Of a DNA stretch of 32,387 nucleotides, positions 15,802 to 24,046 are shown piece by piece. How positions within the stretch are numbered: position 1 is the stretch's first letter; each line of letters starts with the position of its first letter. The notes beneath the pieces were generated by a model. It saw only the letters and a program-made list of their open reading frames with translations, had not been told where the DNA came from and did not search any database. The position numbers and the translations under genes are program-made. Origin of the DNA: Wenzhouxiangellaceae bacterium (GTDB lineage Bacteria > Pseudomonadota > Gammaproteobacteria > Xanthomonadales > Wenzhouxiangellaceae); the NCBI GenBank assembly GCA_023258355.1, contig JALQZL010000004.1:1-32387 (forward strand), in the 5' to 3' direction.

Positions 15802-16443
15802 ATGACCGAACTCTCCCTTAATCAACGCATTAACTGGGACAAAGTGGATGGTTTGGTGCCCGCCATCATTCAACACCACCTCTCTGGTGAGGTCTTAATG
15901 CTGGGCTACATGAACCAAGAGGCGCTAGAAAAAACCCTCGATGAAGGGAAGGTCACTTTTTTTTCGCGCGCTAAAAACAGGCTTTGGACAAAAGGTGAAA
16001 CTTCTGGACACTTTCTGCTACTCAAAACCTTGAGCCTAGACTGCGACCAGGACACGCTGCTGGTGCTTGCCGACCCCCAAGGCCCCACCTGCCATCTCAA
16101 CAACGAGACCTGTTTTGGTGATCAGGGGCCGCCAAGCCCGATGCTGAGCTCGCTTGAGCGCATCATCCATCAACGCGCCTTAACCCACACCAAGGACGGA
16201 CAGGCATCACCGAGCTACACCCAAACACTCTTGGCCGAAGGGATTCAACGATGCGCTCAAAAAGTAGGGGAGGAAGGGGTTGAGGTGGCCTTGGCCGCCA
16301 CCTCGGGAGATCAAGACGCCTTATGCGCTGAAGCCGCTGATCTTCTGTATCACTTGTTGGTGACGTTAAAAGCGGCGGATGTCTCGCTCAATGATGTGCT
16401 CCAAGTGCTACAAACACGCCATCAATCAGCAGCCACCAACTGA
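15802..16443 (+). CDS. hisI: Bifunctional phosphoribosyl-AMP cyclohydrolase / phosphoribosyl-ATP pyrophosphatase
   Basis: A fused HisIE of 213 residues performing the second and third steps of histidine synthesis. The HisI domain (about 1-115) has LMLGYMNQEAL, FFSRAKNRLWTKGETSGH and the zinc ligands in DCDQD and GPTCHLNNETCF. The HisE domain (about 120-213) has the MazG-like metal site region KVGEEGVEVALAA and AADLLYHLLVTL. It is the last gene of the operon. Its final 22 bases overlap, tail to tail, the 3' end of the creatininase-family gene on the other strand, so no terminator can lie between them. Confidence 0.96.
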   Translation: MTELSLNQRINWDKVDGLVPAIIQHHLSGEVLMLGYMNQEALEKTLDEGKVTFFSRAKNRLWTKGETSGHFLLLKTLSLDCDQDTLLVLADPQGPTCHLNNETCFGDQGPPSPMLSSLERIIHQRALTHTKDGQASPSYTQTLLAEGIQRCAQKVGEEGVEVALAATSGDQDALCAEAADLLYHLLVTLKAADVSLNDVLQVLQTRHQSAATN

Positions 16444-17159
16444 GACCACGCTTCCAAAGCATCGGCCACACCCGCCTCGTAGAACTGTCGGCCATGGTCT
16501 AAGGTCGCCATCTGTGGCCGTGAGCCAATCCGTCCATCAGCGAAGCGTTGTCGGTAATCAAAGCAATCTCGGATCTCACCAAAAGGGGCTTGGTCAGGGT
16601 CTAATGGCACCTGTCTCATTTGGTCGGGATAAGCATGCCAAGTCAAAGCGATCTCCGATGGGGTGGCGTGCCAGCCATCCGCCTCACCGTAGAGCTCGTC
16701 AATCAGGCGACGAACGCGCGGCCCATGGAACCAATTGAAGAGCTTCATCGCCAAACCACTCGGCTCACGGGCCAGGCTGTGTTCAGCCCAGATTTGCGCA
16801 AAAGCCGTCTCGGTGGTGTTGATATTGCCGCCATGCCCATTTAAAAACATGAATTTCTTAAACCCATGGCCTTTCAATGAGGTGATCACATCATGGATCA
16901 CAGCCATCAATGTCGTCGGGCGCAAGGTGATGGTGCCCGGGAAAGCCAAATGGTGTTGCGCCATCCCAATAGAGAGGGTAGGGCCAACCAAAATCCCTTG
17001 ATCGGATAACCCCTCGGCGATGGTCTCAGGACAAATGGCATCGGTACCAATCAATCCTGTGGGCCCATGTTGTTCTGTTGAGCCAATGGGAATCACGATG
17101 CCTTGTGAGTCTTTGAGATAAGCCTCCACTTCTGGCCATGTGGCGTGTTGCAATTTCAT
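16422..17159 (-). CDS. Creatininase-family metal-dependent amidohydrolase
   Basis: A 245-residue member of the creatininase family, which includes creatinine amidohydrolase, the formamide hydrolase ArfB and the mycofactocin peptidase MftE. Metal-binding motifs are VIPIGSTEQHGPTGLIGTDA (about 22-41), LNGHGGN (about 106-112) and WHATPSEIALT (about 160-170). An in-frame start 18 codons upstream exists. The ATG at 17159 is chosen because a strong GAGGAG lies about ten bases before it and the N-terminus MKLQHATWPEVE is family-like. It follows the chorismatase stop by 16 bases, so the two form an operon. The substrate is unknown; true creatininase activity is unlikely to be inferable from sequence. 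Confidence 0.85.
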   Translation of the reverse strand: MKLQHATWPEVEAYLKDSQGIVIPIGSTEQHGPTGLIGTDAICPETIAEGLSDQGILVGPTLSIGMAQHHLAFPGTITLRPTTLMAVIHDVITSLKGHGFKKFMFLNGHGGNINTTETAFAQIWAEHSLAREPSGLAMKLFNWFHGPRVRRLIDELYGEADGWHATPSEIALTWHAYPDQMRQVPLDPDQAPFGEIRDCFDYRQRFADGRIGSRPQMATLDHGRQFYEAGVADALEAWSQLVAAD

Positions 17160-17175
17160 ATCGACCGCTCCTCGT

Positions 17176-18075
17176 TTATGAGATTTGGCTGGGATGCCAA
17201 ACCTCAACCTCAACCAACAATTCTTCCCGACAAATTTCGCCCACCAATGCCATTAACCGAACGGCTGGCCAGCGTTCCCGAACCACCGCTTCGACTTGGC
17301 CCCAATCGGCACCATGGCGAACATAAACACGGACAAAACTGTTGTCATTTAAATCAGGCAGCGCTGGCTGGCGAGACTGTGCTTCCCTCAGCACAGCCTC
17401 CACGTTAATCAACGCCTCCCTCGTTTGGGCAACCACATCATCATGGTGGGCTGAGGCGTGACCCACAACAGAGGCTGTCCCCGAAATCAGCAAACCCACC
17501 CCATCGCTATCATCCACGCCATTTAGATTCACCTCAGTGGCCCGAGCAAACGCTGGGCTGGCTGGGCCATATTGAGGTGGGTATTGCCAAGCACTCACTT
17601 GCCTTGGATTCTCAATAGACCGGCCTTTTTGTTGACCAACCAAAGCAAATAACCGAAACACCTGATCCTGGCAGCCGATGGCGGTCGCCGCACACATCCG
17701 CTGCTCACTCAGCCCGAGTTCCGCGAGGGCCAAGGCCCTGCCAACACAAAAGCGCCGATAACGCTCTTGGTCATGCTCGCCTTGGTTGATGCCAGGAATA
17801 AACTGCCAAATGCGCAGCAGTTGGGGTTGGCCCAACGCACTGGCTTGGGCACACAGATCCAAATAAGCTTGCCTAACCAAAGGGGCAGGATCGTTCATGA
17901 CAGGATCGTCAACATTGATATTGATGATAGACAAGCGCGCGTCAGGCCCGGACCAGACCTCACTGGCGACGTCGCCGCCGACTTGAACCAACCCCAATGT
18001 CTGGGGCTCAAACACCACCCAAGGCGCATGCGCCATGCTTGAAGAGGTCACCGTTAAGAGATTGGCGTTAGTCAT
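17176..18075 (-). CDS. Chorismatase (FkbO/Hyg5/XanB2 family), probable hydroxybenzoate-forming type
   Basis: A 299-residue chorismatase, the family that removes pyruvate from chorismate to give dihydroxycyclohexadienoate (FkbO), 3-hydroxybenzoate (Hyg5) or 3- and 4-hydroxybenzoate (XanB2). Family signatures are LLRIWQFIPGINQGEHD, RYRRFCVGRA (105-114), ENPRQVSAWQYPPQYGPASP, the RidA-like core LISGTASVVGHASAH (196-210) and the C-terminal CREELLVEVE (282-291). Glu289 aligns with the catalytic glutamate. Cys282, seven residues earlier, matches the cysteine that I recall distinguishes Hyg5/XanB2 from FkbO, which has alanine. No ubiC was seen in the window. If it is XanB2-like, it may feed ubiquinone or an aryl pigment. 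Product specificity is inference. Confidence 0.83.
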   Translation of the reverse strand: MTNANLLTVTSSSMAHAPWVVFEPQTLGLVQVGGDVASEVWSGPDARLSIININVDDPVMNDPAPLVRQAYLDLCAQASALGQPQLLRIWQFIPGINQGEHDQERYRRFCVGRALALAELGLSEQRMCAATAIGCQDQVFRLFALVGQQKGRSIENPRQVSAWQYPPQYGPASPAFARATEVNLNGVDDSDGVGLLISGTASVVGHASAHHDDVVAQTREALINVEAVLREAQSRQPALPDLNDNSFVRVYVRHGADWGQVEAVVRERWPAVRLMALVGEICREELLVEVEVWHPSQIS

Positions 18076-18195
18076 CGTCTTATTTTAACGACTTCACGTC
18101 AGTCACTTCTGAGTATCCATCAATCCATTGTTGCTCTGTCGGGCAAGCACACTTGGTGCGATACTATAGGGGTCTTGTTTGTCGGGAATGTGAAA

Positions 18196-19689
18196 ATGTC
18201 GAAACGAAAACTGAGTATTTGGGGCTTAGTAGCGCTTTTGTTGTTGGTGGGGTGTGGGAATGCGCCAAGCCCTGTAGGGGCAAGCTCTGCTGAACGAACC
18301 GTGATTTTGATTTCGATCGATGGTTTTCGTTATGACTACTTTGATTTAGGCAACACGCCAACCCTAGAGCGCATCGCTTCTCAAGGTCTCCGTGTTGATA
18401 GTCTCCACCATGTTTTTCCAACCAAGACATTCCCCACCCACTATACGGTGGTGACTGGGCGCCACCCAGGCCATCATGGGTTGGTTGCCAACAGCATGTG
18501 GGACCCTGATCGAGACGCCAGATTTTCATTGGGGAATAGAGAAGCGGTAGAGGATGGGTTTTGGTATGAAGGTGGCGAGCCCATTTGGGTGACCGCTGAG
18601 AACCAATCGGTGAAGGCGGCAACGTTTTTTTGGCCCGGATCGGAGGCCCGCATTCGAGGTGTTCGCCCCAGTTATTGGAAAGTTTATGACGGTGACGTGG
18701 CCCACGAAGAGCGCATTGCTCAGGTGCTTGACTGGATCGACATGCCCGCCGAAGAACGTCCCCGGCTGATCACTTTGTATTTCAGCACGGTTGACTCTGC
18801 GGGACACCGCTATGGCCCAAGAGAAGCGCCTGTCCAAATGGCGTTGGAAGAAATTGACGGGCAACTGGGCACCCTGTTAGATGGGCTGGAAGCGCGCGGT
18901 GTTATGGATGAGACCACCCTGATTTTGGCCTCAGACCATGGCATGGCGCGGGTTGATTTTGATCGCTATATCATGCTGGATGACTATTTGGATTTGTCCA
19001 AAGTACGCGTCTCCGATTGGGGGCCAGCCACTCAAATTTGGGCAACAGACATGCCCGTCGAGGACATTGTCTCAGCACTCAAAGGGGCACACCCCAAAAT
19101 GCGGGTCTGGGCAAAAGAGGACATTCCGCCACGGTATCAATTTGGTACGCACCGTCGGGTACCCGATGTGTTGGTTGAGGCGGATATGGGGTGGATGATT
19201 TCAAATAAACCTTACATGGCGGGTCGGTCTCAATTTCAACTCTTTGGTATGCACGGCTGGGATCCCGCCCGCATTGAAATGCATGGCGGCATCACCATGA
19301 TGGGCCCTGATTTTGTGGCTGGCAGCGAAAGCCCCGCGATTCGTTCTGTCGACTTATATGAGCTGATGCCCCACCTGCTGGGGATCACGCCCAGCGAGAA
19401 TGATGGCACGCTGGCGCCTTTTACCCCCTACCTGAACGCGCAGGACCCCATCCGTTATCAAACAGTTCGCTTTGACTGCGGCACCGATACTGTGGAAGCG
19501 CGCGTCGCGCCAATGCATATGGCGCTTCATTGGGAAAATGAAGTGCACGTTCTTGACCGCATTGAAGGTGAGATAAACGGGCCCTCACAAATCTTTGGTG
19601 CCACCGGTTTGTCGTTTAGTTTTGATGAAGATGGGGCATCGGTCAGCATCGACGATCGGTTTGTCGCCGACTGCGTCACAATCCAGTAG
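18196..19689 (+). CDS. NPP-type nucleotide pyrophosphatase/phosphodiesterase lipoprotein
   Basis: A 497-residue member of the alkaline phosphatase superfamily, nucleotide pyrophosphatase/phosphodiesterase branch, which cleaves phosphodiester or pyrophosphate bonds with two metals. It begins with a lipoprotein signal ending LLLVGC (lipidated Cys20), so it is periplasm-facing. Metal ligands and nucleophile are visible: Asp42 in ISIDGFR, Thr78 in PTKTFPTHY, Asp200 and His204 in STVDSAGHRYGP, Asp247 and His248 in ASDHGM, and His353 in GMHGWDP. A TTG at 18175 is in frame, but the ATG at 18196 has GGGA eight bases upstream and gives a normal signal peptide. It is divergent from the chorismatase gene and ends 14 bases from the RND gene's stop. 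Confidence 0.88.
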   Translation: MSKRKLSIWGLVALLLLVGCGNAPSPVGASSAERTVILISIDGFRYDYFDLGNTPTLERIASQGLRVDSLHHVFPTKTFPTHYTVVTGRHPGHHGLVANSMWDPDRDARFSLGNREAVEDGFWYEGGEPIWVTAENQSVKAATFFWPGSEARIRGVRPSYWKVYDGDVAHEERIAQVLDWIDMPAEERPRLITLYFSTVDSAGHRYGPREAPVQMALEEIDGQLGTLLDGLEARGVMDETTLILASDHGMARVDFDRYIMLDDYLDLSKVRVSDWGPATQIWATDMPVEDIVSALKGAHPKMRVWAKEDIPPRYQFGTHRRVPDVLVEADMGWMISNKPYMAGRSQFQLFGMHGWDPARIEMHGGITMMGPDFVAGSESPAIRSVDLYELMPHLLGITPSENDGTLAPFTPYLNAQDPIRYQTVRFDCGTDTVEARVAPMHMALHWENEVHVLDRIEGEINGPSQIFGATGLSFSFDEDGASVSIDDRFVADCVTIQ

Positions 19690-19703
19690 GCACAACTAAA
19701 GGC

Positions 19704-22700
19704 TTAGCGAATCCCTTGGGCCTTGGCCAGGCTGTAATACAACAAGGGAATCGCAATGACCGTCAAGATTGTTGAGACGGCCAAACCAAAAATAAGTGAA
19801 ATGGCCAGCCCGCTGAAGATCGGGTCGGTCAAAATAAACAACGCACCCACCATAGCAGACACCGCAGTTAAGGCAATGGGCTTGATGCGCACGGCCCCAG
19901 CCAAGACCACGGCGTCCTCAAGAGATTTGCCTTCGTCTAAGAGCTGGCGAATAAACACCACCAACAAAATTGAATTTCTCACGATAATACCGGCCAATGC
20001 AATCATGCCGATCATGCTGGTGGCTGTGAACTCTGCCCCCAACAACGCGTGTCCCGGCATAATCCCAACCAGTGTCAATGGAATGGGCGCCATGATGATC
20101 AATGGCATGATGTATGCCCGAAATTGAGCGACCAATAACAAGAAGATCACAAACACACCCACCGCATAAGCGATGCCCATGTCTCTAAACGTCTCATAGG
20201 TAATTTGCCACTCCCCATCCCACTTAAGGGCGGGTTGGTCGGGCCAATCTGGTTGCTGGATGTAATACTGGGAAGGCCCATCAGTTTGGTCACTCAAAAC
20301 ACTGGCCATGGCAAACATGCCATACAGCGGTGAGTCGACCCGGCCGGCCATATCGGCAGTGACATACGTCACCGGCAATAGGTCTTTGTGATAAATCGGC
20401 CCAGCCCAATCCTCTGATTGAATGTCAGCCACTTCACCCAACAAAACCGTGCTTCCTAAGCTTGATTGGAGCGGAATGGAGAGTAGGGCGGCTTGTTGGG
20501 CTTGATCCCCCTTGCTCATGATTAATCGGATGGGGATGGCATGTTTCGCGCTTGGGTCGTGAAGATAACTCACAGCGGCTTCGCCCACCGCACGGCTCAA
20601 AGCGCGCACTACCTGCGCTTGACTCACCCCGAGCTGGGCTGCCCGGTGTCGGTCCACATTCACAAACCATGCCCCTGTGGGTGCACTGAGACTCGAGTCA
20701 ATATCGACGAGCCCTTCGATCTCACCCATTTGCTCGACCAAACGTTCAGCCACTGTCGCACGCGATGCGGCATCCGGACCATAGACCTCTGCCACCACGG
20801 GTGCCAACACAGGGGGCCCAGGAGGCACTTCTACGATTTTTACACTCGCACCATAACGCGCACCAATCTCGGTGAGCGGCTGTCTCAAAGATAGGGCGAT
20901 CTCATGAGACTGACGCTCTCTGTCCTCATCAATCAGGTTGACTTGCAAATCCCCTTGCCAAGGTGCTTGGCGCAAATAATATTGTCTGACCAACCCATTA
21001 AAGTTTATCGGTGCACTGGTCCCGGCGTAGGCTTGCCAATCAGTGACCTCGTCGACCGTTTCTAAGTATTGGCCCATGGCCGTCAATACCGCCAAAGTCT
21101 CTTCGACGGGTGTGCTTTCTGGCATATCCACGACGACTTGAAGCTCAGACTTGTCATCGAAAGGGAGCATCTTTAAGACGACCACCATACACACAGGCAG
21201 CAAAGCGGCCAGTCGCGTGACACCGGCCAAACCACCCGCCAAAGTCCAGCGCCGTTTGCTGTCATCGCCAAGGAAAGGGGTTAACAGGCGGCGGAAAAAC
21301 GCCAGCACAGATGCATTCACACCTTTGGCTGATCCAGTCTCATCCGGCGAATCGGTCAAGGCAATCTCACCCCCAGCTGCCGCACGCTGGTGTCTCAACA
21401 AGCGAAGCGCCAGCCAAGGCGCCAAGACGAATGCCACAATGTTGGAAATCACCATACCGGCCGAGGCGTTGATGGGGATGGGACTCATGTAAGGGCCCAT
21501 GAGACCAGTGACAAACGCCATCGGCAATAAAGCGGCCATCACCGTCAGTGTCGCCATGATGGTGGGTGTACCCACCTCATCAACGGCGGCGGGGACGACC
21601 TCGCTTAAGTTCATGCCACCGGCTGCTTTAAAGCGTCTGGAAATGTTTTCGACCACCACAATCGCATCATCAACCAAAATGCCGATGGCAAAAATCAGGG
21701 CAAATAAGGAGACGCGGTTTAAGGTAAAACCCCACGCCCAAGAAAACACCAGGGTGACCAGAAGCGTGACGATAACAGAGAGACCAACAATCGTCGCTTG
21801 GCGCCACCCCATGCCGGCCAAGACCAACAACATCACAGACAGCGTGGCCATGATCAAATCACTGATCAGTTTCTTTGATTTGGCACCGGCAGTCTTGCCA
21901 TAGTTTCGGGTAATCAAGACTTCGGTATTGGCAGGAATGACACGGTCTTTTAGTGTTGAAAGCCTTGCTTGAATCGCCTCTGCAATCACGACGGCATTTT
22001 GCCCAGGCTTTTTGGCAATGGCGATGGTGACGGCTGGATAAAGGGTGCCTGGCGAGGCATTCCCCGACGGACCAAAGCCCAGTTGGACACTTTGATCAGG
22101 GACCGTTCCCCCGCGACGAATCTGGGCGACGTCTTTTAAGAAAATGGCTGAGCCATCTTGAACACCCACCACCAATTGACGGACTTGCTCCACTGTCTCC
22201 AAAGGCGTGCCCGCCACCATAGGAATCGAGATGCCTCCTTGGGTGATCCAACGCTCATCACTGGCCTGATTCGCCGATTGAATGGATTCGGCAACCGCAT
22301 CCAAACTTAAACCAAACCCGGCCAACAAGGCGGGGTCGAACACGACATCAACCCGATCAGGCACGCCCCCAATGGTGTAGACGTCACGGGTACCGGCAAC
22401 CCGTTTGAGCTCCACTTCCAAAGCATGTGCCAAGCGAGTTAAGTCTTCCCCTGTTTGCTGAAGGGTCGGGTCATACAAAGTGAGTGCCATGATTGGCACA
22501 TCATCAATGCCTTTGGGTTTGATCACAGGCGCGCTAGCGCCTAGGTTTTGCGGGAACCAATCTTGGTTCGAGAACACTTGGTTGTACAGGCGGACCAGCG
22601 CTTCTTGTCGTGGAATACCGACTTCGAACTCAATGGTGATGATCGCTTGGCCGCTGCGAGATACTGAGTAGACATGCTCGACACCCTCGACCTCGCCTAG

Positions 22701-22934
22701 AATTTGCTCGCCAGGCGTGGCGATCAAACTCTCCACTTCATAGACAGAGGCGCCTGGGAATGCCACGATCACATCGGCCATGGTGACATCAATTTGGGGC
22801 TCTTCTTCTTTCGGTGTGATCACCACCACCAAGATGCCCAAAATCAAACCCACCGCTGATAACAGCGGGGTGAGCCTAGAGTCTTGAAAGGCGCGGGCGA
22901 TGCGACCTGATATACCCAATGATGGTGTGTTCAC
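19704..22934 (-). CDS. RND-family efflux pump inner-membrane transporter
   Basis: A 1,076-residue RND permease with the usual duplicated layout: a membrane helix, a periplasmic porter domain and membrane helices, repeated. The proton-relay motif GILVDDAIVVVENISRRF is present in the first half. The second half has GIIVRNSILLVVFIRQLLDEG in place of the lysine-bearing segment of AcrB, followed by RIKPIALTAVSAMVGALFIL. The N-terminus (FQDSRLTPLLSAVGLILGI) and the PKEEEPQIDV motif fit the HAE1-like group often annotated as acriflavin resistance proteins. The start is GTG at 22934, directly abutting the stop of the adaptor gene. No TolC-type channel gene lies in the window. The substrate is unknown. 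Confidence 0.9.
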   Translation of the reverse strand: MNTPSLGISGRIARAFQDSRLTPLLSAVGLILGILVVVITPKEEEPQIDVTMADVIVAFPGASVYEVESLIATPGEQILGEVEGVEHVYSVSRSGQAIITIEFEVGIPRQEALVRLYNQVFSNQDWFPQNLGASAPVIKPKGIDDVPIMALTLYDPTLQQTGEDLTRLAHALEVELKRVAGTRDVYTIGGVPDRVDVVFDPALLAGFGLSLDAVAESIQSANQASDERWITQGGISIPMVAGTPLETVEQVRQLVVGVQDGSAIFLKDVAQIRRGGTVPDQSVQLGFGPSGNASPGTLYPAVTIAIAKKPGQNAVVIAEAIQARLSTLKDRVIPANTEVLITRNYGKTAGAKSKKLISDLIMATLSVMLLVLAGMGWRQATIVGLSVIVTLLVTLVFSWAWGFTLNRVSLFALIFAIGILVDDAIVVVENISRRFKAAGGMNLSEVVPAAVDEVGTPTIMATLTVMAALLPMAFVTGLMGPYMSPIPINASAGMVISNIVAFVLAPWLALRLLRHQRAAAGGEIALTDSPDETGSAKGVNASVLAFFRRLLTPFLGDDSKRRWTLAGGLAGVTRLAALLPVCMVVVLKMLPFDDKSELQVVVDMPESTPVEETLAVLTAMGQYLETVDEVTDWQAYAGTSAPINFNGLVRQYYLRQAPWQGDLQVNLIDEDRERQSHEIALSLRQPLTEIGARYGASVKIVEVPPGPPVLAPVVAEVYGPDAASRATVAERLVEQMGEIEGLVDIDSSLSAPTGAWFVNVDRHRAAQLGVSQAQVVRALSRAVGEAAVSYLHDPSAKHAIPIRLIMSKGDQAQQAALLSIPLQSSLGSTVLLGEVADIQSEDWAGPIYHKDLLPVTYVTADMAGRVDSPLYGMFAMASVLSDQTDGPSQYYIQQPDWPDQPALKWDGEWQITYETFRDMGIAYAVGVFVIFLLLVAQFRAYIMPLIIMAPIPLTLVGIMPGHALLGAEFTATSMIGMIALAGIIVRNSILLVVFIRQLLDEGKSLEDAVVLAGAVRIKPIALTAVSAMVGALFILTDPIFSGLAISLIFGLAVSTILTVIAIPLLYYSLAKAQGIR

Positions 22935-23954
22935 TTAGCGATCCTTTAGTGTGACCCGTTCGCCTTCTTTCAGGCCAGCCAACACCTCCACTCGTCCATC
23001 GCGCTCAACACCCATTCTGATTTGACGTAGCCGCGGTGTATCGTCATCGTCCAAAACATACACACCTCGAAGTTCGCCACGTCGAACAACGGCTGCCTTG
23101 GGGATCCAAAGTGCGCTGTGCTCGCCCACAGGCAAACCCACCCGAACCAACATGCCTGGAAAAAGTTGGCCATCAGTTTGGGTGAGATCCATTCGCACAC
23201 GAAAAGCATGGGTTTTGGGATCAGCGTAGGGGAAGAAGGTCATCTCGCCAGTGCGCAAGATTCGACCGTCATTGAGCGTCACCGTTGCCCGACGTTGTTG
23301 GCGGGCGAGATCGGCATAGCGCTGCGGGATAGAGACCACCACCCGCAAAGCTTCGAGAGAAAAGCCTGATAGCAATGGGGTTGAAGGGGTGACGGCTTCT
23401 CCTACCTCGACGTGACGTTCGGTCACAATCCCGCCGTAAGGTGCCATGACTTGGGTGTAAGACAACTGCTCTTCGGCTTGAGAAACTGAGGCTTGGGCTT
23501 GCGCAAAACGGGCTTGCGCGGCATTGAGTTGATTTCGGGCTTGGTCCAGCTCAGCCTGAGAAGCCACCCCTCGCTCCGCTAAGGGCCCAATACGCTCAAA
23601 CCGTTGTCGAGCATCCACCATACTGGCTTCGGCTTCCGATAAATTGGCAAGTGCTTGGTTAAGTCTGGCTTGTTGTTCTGTGTCATCCAAAGCCACAATC
23701 AAATCGCCAGCGTTCACCACATCATCAACATCGACTGGTAGCGCGATGATGGTGCCACTGGTTTGAGCGGAGACTGTGCTTTGCTGAACCGCCTCAATGC
23801 GGCCGTCTAAGCGCACTTCCTCGGTCAGCACATCTCGCACCACTGGCACCCACTCATTTTGGGCAAACGCAGTGAGGTGGGGTAACCAAAAGGTCAAGGT
23901 TAAGACAAAGAGCAGCGTAGGCTGGAGGCGACATGTTCGGCTTAGTGTCCACAT
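22935..23954 (-). CDS. RND efflux periplasmic adaptor (membrane fusion protein)
   Basis: A 339-residue adaptor linking the RND permease to an outer-membrane channel. A signal peptide (residues about 1-31, ending HLTAFAQ) carries no lipobox cysteine. The biotinyl-lipoyl halves are VRLDGRIEAVQQSTVSAQTSGTI (about 48-70) and YTQVMAPYGGIVTERHVEVGEAV. Between them is an alpha-helical hairpin rich in Ala, Gln and Glu (about 90-165) that forms a coiled coil. The beta-barrel and membrane-proximal domains follow, with DGQLFPGMLVRVGLPV. The gene is first in a two-gene operon with the pump. The ATG at 23954 has AAGGATAG upstream. Confidence 0.91.
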   Translation of the reverse strand: MWTLSRTCRLQPTLLFVLTLTFWLPHLTAFAQNEWVPVVRDVLTEEVRLDGRIEAVQQSTVSAQTSGTIIALPVDVDDVVNAGDLIVALDDTEQQARLNQALANLSEAEASMVDARQRFERIGPLAERGVASQAELDQARNQLNAAQARFAQAQASVSQAEEQLSYTQVMAPYGGIVTERHVEVGEAVTPSTPLLSGFSLEALRVVVSIPQRYADLARQQRRATVTLNDGRILRTGEMTFFPYADPKTHAFRVRMDLTQTDGQLFPGMLVRVGLPVGEHSALWIPKAAVVRRGELRGVYVLDDDDTPRLRQIRMGVERDGRVEVLAGLKEGERVTLKDR

Positions 23955-23980
23955 GATTGACTATCCTTTCAGTGATAGAT

Positions 23981-24016
23981 TGGGGACAAACCCACCTCAT
24001 TGGCCGACTGTCCCCA
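23981..24016. repeat. 8-bp inverted repeat in the RND operon leader, possible operator or hairpin
   Basis: TGGGGACA (23981-23988) and TGTCCCCA (24009-24016) form a perfect 8-bp inverted repeat with a 20-nt spacer. It lies between the predicted -10 box of the adaptor gene and its ATG. It could bind a repressor or fold in the mRNA leader. No regulator gene is adjacent. Confidence 0.45.
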
Positions 24017-24027
24017 CTTAGCCAACT

Positions 24028-24033
24028 ATTATA
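24028..24033 (-). promoter_or_regulatory. Predicted -10 box for the RND operon
   Basis: A perfect TATAAT on the minus strand lies 74 bases upstream of the adaptor ATG, just past the 3' end of the sulfotransferase gene. No good -35 match is found 16-18 bp upstream (AAACGT at 17), so it may need an activator or be weak. Confidence 0.4.
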
Positions 24034-24046
24034 TTAGAATTTACTG

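Noticed and set aside
18076..18195. Promoter candidates in the divergent chorismatase/NPP region (for example TACTAT at 18162)
   Set aside because: No acceptable -35 partner at 16-18 bp on either strand.
19756..21903. Several plus-strand open frames of 110-135 codons opposite the RND pump gene
   Set aside because: They are antisense shadows of a clearly conserved 1,076-residue protein and show no recognisable domains or ribosome-binding sites.
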